The position numbers were made by a program, and so were the translations under genes. The notes under the pieces were generated by a model that was given only the letters and a program-made list of their open reading frames with translations, made no database searches and was not told where the DNA came from. 36,173 bases of DNA. Origin: UBA6921 sp031363085 (GTDB lineage Bacteria > Pseudomonadota > Gammaproteobacteria > SG8-11). The stretch covers positions 1 to 36,173 of the forward strand of contig JANLTU010000087.1 in the NCBI GenBank assembly GCA_031363085.1, written 5' to 3'. The stretch's first letter is position 1. Every line of letters begins with the position of its first letter. Positions 32,186-36,173 of the stretch are shown here, in pieces.

Positions 32186-32635
32186 AAGTGTCGCTGCGTT
32201 GGGGTTGCATCATCATATCGACGCGCGCCTGCTTTTCCAAAACATTCCTGCGGATCAGGGCCGTCGTGGTGCAAGCGCGCTGGTGTCGCTGTGGACAGCG
32301 TCGCGCCAACGCTTCAATTTAAGCAGCGGCAATCACCATAACCGTTGGCATCACGCTGCTTGACGGGTGCCGTACCTAATCCGGAGTTCGTCGCCCTGGC
32401 CGAGGGTATATAGATTCCGGTATGGTGCGCAACCGTGAGCGCGAAGTCGAGGCCATGTCCGCCACGACGAAAGAGATCGGATTGGGGCAATCGTTGCCGG
32501 ATCACGCCCTATCGCGGACAATCCTTGGTTTCGCGCACACACTAGCTCTGCGCATCCCGATGTTTGGTCAGAATGCTGCGGCCAATGGATGCGGTGTACA
32601 TCGGACGCAGCCGAAAACAGGAACAAGAAAACATC
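32186..32635. other. Noncoding divergent region between yciA and icd, 450 bp
   Basis: Short open frames here have no ribosome binding site or recognisable product. The segment presumably holds divergent promoters. No tRNA or riboswitch was recognised. The icd start has only a distant AGGA, so a long icd leader is possible. Confidence 0.4.
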
Positions 32636-33865
32636 ATGGCAAGCAAAATTAAAGTCAAGAACCCGGTCGTCGAGCTTGATGGCGATGAAATGACGCGCGT
32701 CATTTGGGCCTTCATTCGGCAGAAACTGATTCTGGCGCACCTTGATATTGACATTAAATACTTCGACTTAGGGATGGAGAGTCGCGACCAAAGCAACGAC
32801 CAAGTTACGTTCGACGCCGCTGAGGCGATCAAGCAATACAATGTTGGCATCAAGTGCGCGACCATCACCCCCGACGAAGCGCGTATGCAGGAATTCAAGC
32901 TGAAGCAAATGTGGAAGTCGCCCAACGGCACCCTCCGCAACATTCTCGACGGCACGGTGTTTCGCGAGCCGATTGTCATTAAAAACATTCCACGCTTGGT
33001 GCCGGGTTGGACCCAGCCGATCTGCATCGGCCGGCATGCGTACGGCGATCAATACCGCGCCACCGATTTCGTGACCAAGGGCAAGGGCAAACTCACCATC
33101 ACCTTCGAAGGCGAAGACGGCCAGAAAATTTCACACGAAGTGCATAACTTCAAAGGCGACGGCGTGGCGTTGGCGATGTACAACACCGACGCATCGATTC
33201 GCGGCTTCGCGCAGTCGTGTTTCAACATGGCGCTGCAAAAGCGCTGGCCGCTGTACTTTTCCAGCAAAAACACCATTCTGAAAAAATACGACGGGCGCTT
33301 CAAAGATATATTTCAATCCGTGTACGAAACCGAATTCAAAGACAAATTTTCCGTCATAGGCATCACCTACGAACATCGCCTGATCGACGACATGGTGGCC
33401 GCGGCGATGAAATGGAACGGCGGTTTTGTGTGGGCGTGCAAGAACTACGACGGTGACGTGCAGTCCGATGTCGTCGCGCAAGGCTACGGCTCGTTGGGAT
33501 TAATGACTTCGGTGCTGGTCACACCCGACGGCAAAACCGTGGAAGCCGAGGCGGCGCACGGTACCGTGACGCGACATTTTCGCATGCACCAGCAAGGCAA
33601 GCCGACGTCGACCAACCCCATCGCGTCGATCTTTGCGTGGACGCGCGGCTTGCTGCATCGCGGCAAGCTTGACAATAACGCCGCGCTGACCAAGTTTGCC
33701 GAAACCTTGGAGCGCGTATGCATTGAAACGGTCGAGTCCGGCAAGATGACCAAAGACCTCGCCGTGTGCGTGCATGGCGACAAGGTGACAGCGGATCAGT
33801 ATCTAAATACCGAAGCCTTTCTCGACGCCATCGACAGCAATCTGCGGCGCGCGTTGAGTGCTTAG
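32636..33865 (+). CDS. icd: NADP-dependent isocitrate dehydrogenase, homodimeric type II
   Basis: I choose the ATG at 32636 (MASKIKVKNPVVELDGDEMTR quoted from residue 2 as ASKIKVKNPVVELDGDEM), giving 409 residues. The protein resembles the eukaryote-like NADP-IDH branch rather than E. coli Icd. Substrate-binding residues appear in KSPNGTLRNILDGTVFREPI, IGRHAYGDQYRATDF marks the catalytic region and EAAHGTVTRHF binds the cofactor. It oxidises isocitrate to 2-oxoglutarate in the TCA cycle and yields NADPH. It is convergent with the Lrp-like gene, 9 bp between stops. Confidence 0.96.
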   Translation: MASKIKVKNPVVELDGDEMTRVIWAFIRQKLILAHLDIDIKYFDLGMESRDQSNDQVTFDAAEAIKQYNVGIKCATITPDEARMQEFKLKQMWKSPNGTLRNILDGTVFREPIVIKNIPRLVPGWTQPICIGRHAYGDQYRATDFVTKGKGKLTITFEGEDGQKISHEVHNFKGDGVALAMYNTDASIRGFAQSCFNMALQKRWPLYFSSKNTILKKYDGRFKDIFQSVYETEFKDKFSVIGITYEHRLIDDMVAAAMKWNGGFVWACKNYDGDVQSDVVAQGYGSLGLMTSVLVTPDGKTVEAEAAHGTVTRHFRMHQQGKPTSTNPIASIFAWTRGLLHRGKLDNNAALTKFAETLERVCIETVESGKMTKDLAVCVHGDKVTADQYLNTEAFLDAIDSNLRRALSA

Positions 33866-33874
33866 CCGCCCCGC

Positions 33875-34345
33875 TTAAATTCCGTTGATCGGTAGCGCGG
33901 TTTGATCCACAACCCGCCGCAGCACAAAACTTGAGTGCACCCCCGTCACCCCCGTTATGCGGGTAATGCGGTTGAGCAGCAGCTCCTGGTACGCGTCCAT
34001 GTCCTTAACGACGACTTTCAGTTGATAGTCGGCCGCTTGGCCGGTGATGAGCAGGCACTCCATGACTTCCGCAATCTCGCTGACCTGCGCCTCAAAGTAC
34101 GTGAAGCGTTCCGGCGTGTGCTGATCCATGGAGATGTGGATCAAGGCGATCAACGACAGTCCCAGGGCCTTGGCGTCCACGAGTGCGTGGTAGCTCTTAA
34201 TCACGCCGGCTTCTTCCAGCGCGCGCACCCGGCGCAAGCAAGGCGAAGGCGACAGACCGATGCGGTCTGCCAAGTCCTGGTTGCTGATGCGCCCGTCTTG
34301 CTGCACGACGCTGAGAATCTGCCGGTCGTAGCGGTCAAGCTCCAT
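33875..34345 (-). CDS. Lrp/AsnC-family transcriptional regulator
   Basis: The ATG at 34343-34345 (MELDRYDRQIL) gives 156 residues, the normal size; the open frame runs 10 codons further upstream. The N-terminal helix-turn-helix (QDGRISNQDLADRIGLSPSP, then CLRRVRALEEAGVI) is followed by the AsnC/RAM effector domain (LIALIHISMDQHTPERF, ECLLITGQAADYQLKVVV). Effectors are usually amino acids. It is divergent from leuA, the first enzyme of leucine synthesis, which makes leucine-responsive control of leuA a reasonable inference. Confidence 0.94.
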   Translation of the reverse strand: MELDRYDRQILSVVQQDGRISNQDLADRIGLSPSPCLRRVRALEEAGVIKSYHALVDAKALGLSLIALIHISMDQHTPERFTYFEAQVSEIAEVMECLLITGQAADYQLKVVVKDMDAYQELLLNRITRITGVTGVHSSFVLRRVVDQTALPINGI

Positions 34346-34383
34346 TGTATTGCTCACAAAGTAATTAGCCAACAATATAAATA

Positions 34384-34396
34384 CAATTTTTAATTG
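34384..34396. promoter_or_regulatory. Palindrome in the divergent lrp-leuA region, candidate regulator site
   Basis: CAATT-TTT-AATTG is a perfect 5-3-5 inverted repeat, 38 bp upstream of the Lrp-like start in an AT-rich divergent spacer. Lrp/AsnC proteins bind AT-rich dyads of this size. Direct evidence of binding is lacking. Confidence 0.4.
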
Positions 34397-34507
34397 ATCT
34401 TAGCAAGTATATACCAATAGAGGCGCTAATAAAGACACAATACGCAATCGCGTATCGGTCCACCTTGGTTAGGATAAGGCAACACTTTTTTTCCAAGGAG
34501 CCGCGTC

Positions 34508-36173
34508 ATGTTGCAGCAACCCGCCACCAAATACCGCCCGTTTCCGCCGATCAACTTGAGCGACCGCCAGTGGCCAAACCGCACCCTGACCGCCCCGCCG
34601 GTGTGGATGAGCACCGACCTGCGTGACGGCAACCAAGCACTGTTTGAACCGATGAACGCGGAACGCAAGATGCGCCTGTTCCGCACGCTCTGCGCCATCG
34701 GCTTCAAGGAAATCGAAGTGGCTTTCCCCTCCGCCTCGCAGACCGATTTCGATTTCGTGCGCACGCTCATTGAGGGCAATCACGTTCCCGTCGACGTCAC
34801 TATCGAGGTGTTGACACAGGCGCGCGAACATCTCATCCGCCGCAGCATGGAAGCGCTGCGCGGCGCACGCCGGGCCATCGTGCATGTCTACAATGCCACC
34901 TCAAAGCCGTTCCGCGACCTCGTGTTCGGCATGCGCAAGGCGGCGGTGCTTGACATGGCGGTCGCGGCCGTAAGGCTGATCAAGCAGTTAGCCGCCGAGC
35001 AGCCTGAAACCGAGTGGGTGCTCGAATACAGTCCGGAAACCTTCACCGCTACCGAGCTTGATTTCGCGCTGGAGATTTGCGATGCCGTGACCGCCGCCTG
35101 GGGCGCGACACCGCAGAACAAGGTCATTCTGAATTTGCCCAGCACCGTCGAGGTCGCGACGCCGAACATTTACGCCGACCAGATCGAGTGGATGCAGCGC
35201 CATCTCGCTCGCCGCGACAACGTGATCCTCAGTCTGCACCCGCACAATGATCGCGGCACGGCGGTGGCCGCCGCCGAGCTCGGCTTGCTGGCGGGGGCCG
35301 AGCGTGTCGAGGGCTGCCTGTTCGGCAACGGTGAACGCACCGGCAACGTCGACATCGTTACGCTCGCGCTCAACCTCTATTCTCAAGGCATTGCGCCAGG
35401 GCTCGACTTTTCCGACATCAACGCCATTGCCCGCACCACCGAGCATTGCAACCAATTGCCCATCCATCCACGCCACCCCTATGTCGGCGATCTGGTCTTC
35501 ACCGCTTTTTCCGGTTCGCACCAGGATGCCATCAAGAAAGGCTTCGCCGCGCAGCAACCCGGGGCGCTCTGGAACGTGCCCTACCTCCCCATTGATCCCG
35601 CCGACGTCGGCCGCAGTTACGATTCGGTGATTCGGGTCAATAGCCAGTCCGGCAAGGGCGGCGTTGCTTACCTGCTCGAAGCCGAATACGGCATCGTGAT
35701 GCCACGCCGCCTGCAAATAGAATTCTCCGGCGAGGTGCAGCGGCATACCGACCGCCATGGTGGCGAAATGACCGCTGCGGATATCTGGCAACTGTTCTCG
35801 CGCACCTACCTGCACAGCGAGCAACCAGTGCGTTACCTGGAGCACCATCTATTCGAACAGGGCCACGAGCAGGGCATTCACCTGCGGGTTGACGTCGCTG
35901 GCACGCCGCATCTGCTGACGGGCAAGGGCAATGGCCCAATCGACGCGGCGGTTCATGCATTGCGGAATATCGACATCAAGGTGCAGGTGCGCAGCTACGA
36001 AGAACGCTCAACCAGCCCAAGCGGCGAAGCCGGCGACGCCTCAGCGTGCGCCTTTATGGAACTTGCCCGTCCTGGTGCAGACGAATGTTATGGCGTCGGC
36101 ATCGACGCAAATATCGTAACCGCCTCGCTTAGGGCGCTGATCAGCGGTGTGAATCGTTTGGGCCAACGTGAAG
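34508..36173 (+). CDS. leuA: 2-isopropylmalate synthase, long form, truncated by window edge
   Basis: The ATG at 34508 follows AAGGAG (34495-34500). The frame is open for 555 codons to the right edge, so the C-terminus is missing. The HMGL-like barrel begins with STDLRDGNQ (residues 35-43, catalytic Arg39 and metal-binding Asp40), and the HPHNDRG motif (His244, His246) and GNGERTGNVD (from 273) complete the site. A C-terminal regulatory domain, which binds leucine in this family, begins near residue 420. It condenses 2-ketoisovalerate and acetyl-CoA, the first step of leucine synthesis. The sequence is of the longer LeuA branch found in actinobacteria and many proteobacteria. Confidence 0.95.
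   Translation, partial: MLQQPATKYRPFPPINLSDRQWPNRTLTAPPVWMSTDLRDGNQALFEPMNAERKMRLFRTLCAIGFKEIEVAFPSASQTDFDFVRTLIEGNHVPVDVTIEVLTQAREHLIRRSMEALRGARRAIVHVYNATSKPFRDLVFGMRKAAVLDMAVAAVRLIKQLAAEQPETEWVLEYSPETFTATELDFALEICDAVTAAWGATPQNKVILNLPSTVEVATPNIYADQIEWMQRHLARRDNVILSLHPHNDRGTAVAAAELGLLAGAERVEGCLFGNGERTGNVDIVTLALNLYSQGIAPGLDFSDINAIARTTEHCNQLPIHPRHPYVGDLVFTAFSGSHQDAIKKGFAAQQPGALWNVPYLPIDPADVGRSYDSVIRVNSQSGKGGVAYLLEAEYGIVMPRRLQIEFSGEVQRHTDRHGGEMTAADIWQLFSRTYLHSEQPVRYLEHHLFEQGHEQGIHLRVDVAGTPHLLTGKGNGPIDAAVHALRNIDIKVQVRSYEERSTSPSGEAGDASACAFMELARPGADECYGVGIDANIVTASLRALISGVNRLGQRE

Noticed and set aside
32422..32652. 76-codon plus-strand frame upstream of icd
   Set aside because: No ribosome binding site, overlaps the icd start in another frame, and lacks protein-like features.

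Overview
The window is about 36 kb of a GC-rich proteobacterial chromosome with a mobile-element-derived stretch at its left end. The rpsU-yqeY-dnaG-rpoD operon with divergent tsaD, the overlapping nudE-cysQ pair, trxA-rho, a DUF484-GGDEF protein and an HU protein with a Lys/Ala-rich extension together fit a gammaproteobacterium (a betaproteobacterium is possible). Two lipoprotein triheme cytochromes c suggest respiratory or lithotrophic metabolism. No 16S rRNA is present, so this placement is an inference.

Left accessory region (1-5.3 kb). The window opens inside an IS50/Tn5-type insertion sequence whose terminal repeat ends at 140. Next come a ParE-type toxin and a PutA-like ribbon-helix-helix antitoxin with a palindromic operator, a long inverted repeat, a nested palindrome that looks like a partition site, a dead parA (23-bp tandem duplication plus an in-frame stop) and its intact small partner gene. 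This looks like plasmid or integrative-element maintenance DNA. It ends at a second insertion sequence (IS4 family, 2346-3666) whose transposase is frameshifted. An AT-rich gene for a secreted beta-propeller-like protein follows.

Transition (5.3-10.9 kb). A DUF1348 protein, a polytopic membrane protein with an apparent 1-nt frameshift, a divergent dsrE-like/lysR pair, a flavin-reductase-like PPOx protein and a Tat-exported haloacid-dehalogenase-like protein.

Core chromosome (11-36 kb). tRNA-Ile2(CAU), rpoD, dnaG, yqeY and rpsU lie on the minus strand; tsaD is divergent. A strong bidirectional terminator separates tsaD from the HU gene. nudE-cysQ, a Fur/PerR-like regulator and a small zinc-ribbon membrane protein follow. 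A compact locus (19.8-22.5 kb) then encodes an ankyrin lipoprotein, two tandem triheme lipoprotein cytochromes and, convergently, a second ankyrin lipoprotein just downstream of trxA-rho. I consider this the best candidate for an undescribed functional unit. Further right are mtnB, two signalling proteins (DUF484-GGDEF and YbaK-HDOD) flanked by two copies of a large palindromic repeat that supplies stop codons or C-termini to the adjoining genes, a 1006-residue LVIVD-repeat secreted protein with a DUF2846 lipoprotein and a YciA thioesterase, NADP isocitrate dehydrogenase, an Lrp/AsnC regulator, and leuA (long form) running off the right edge.
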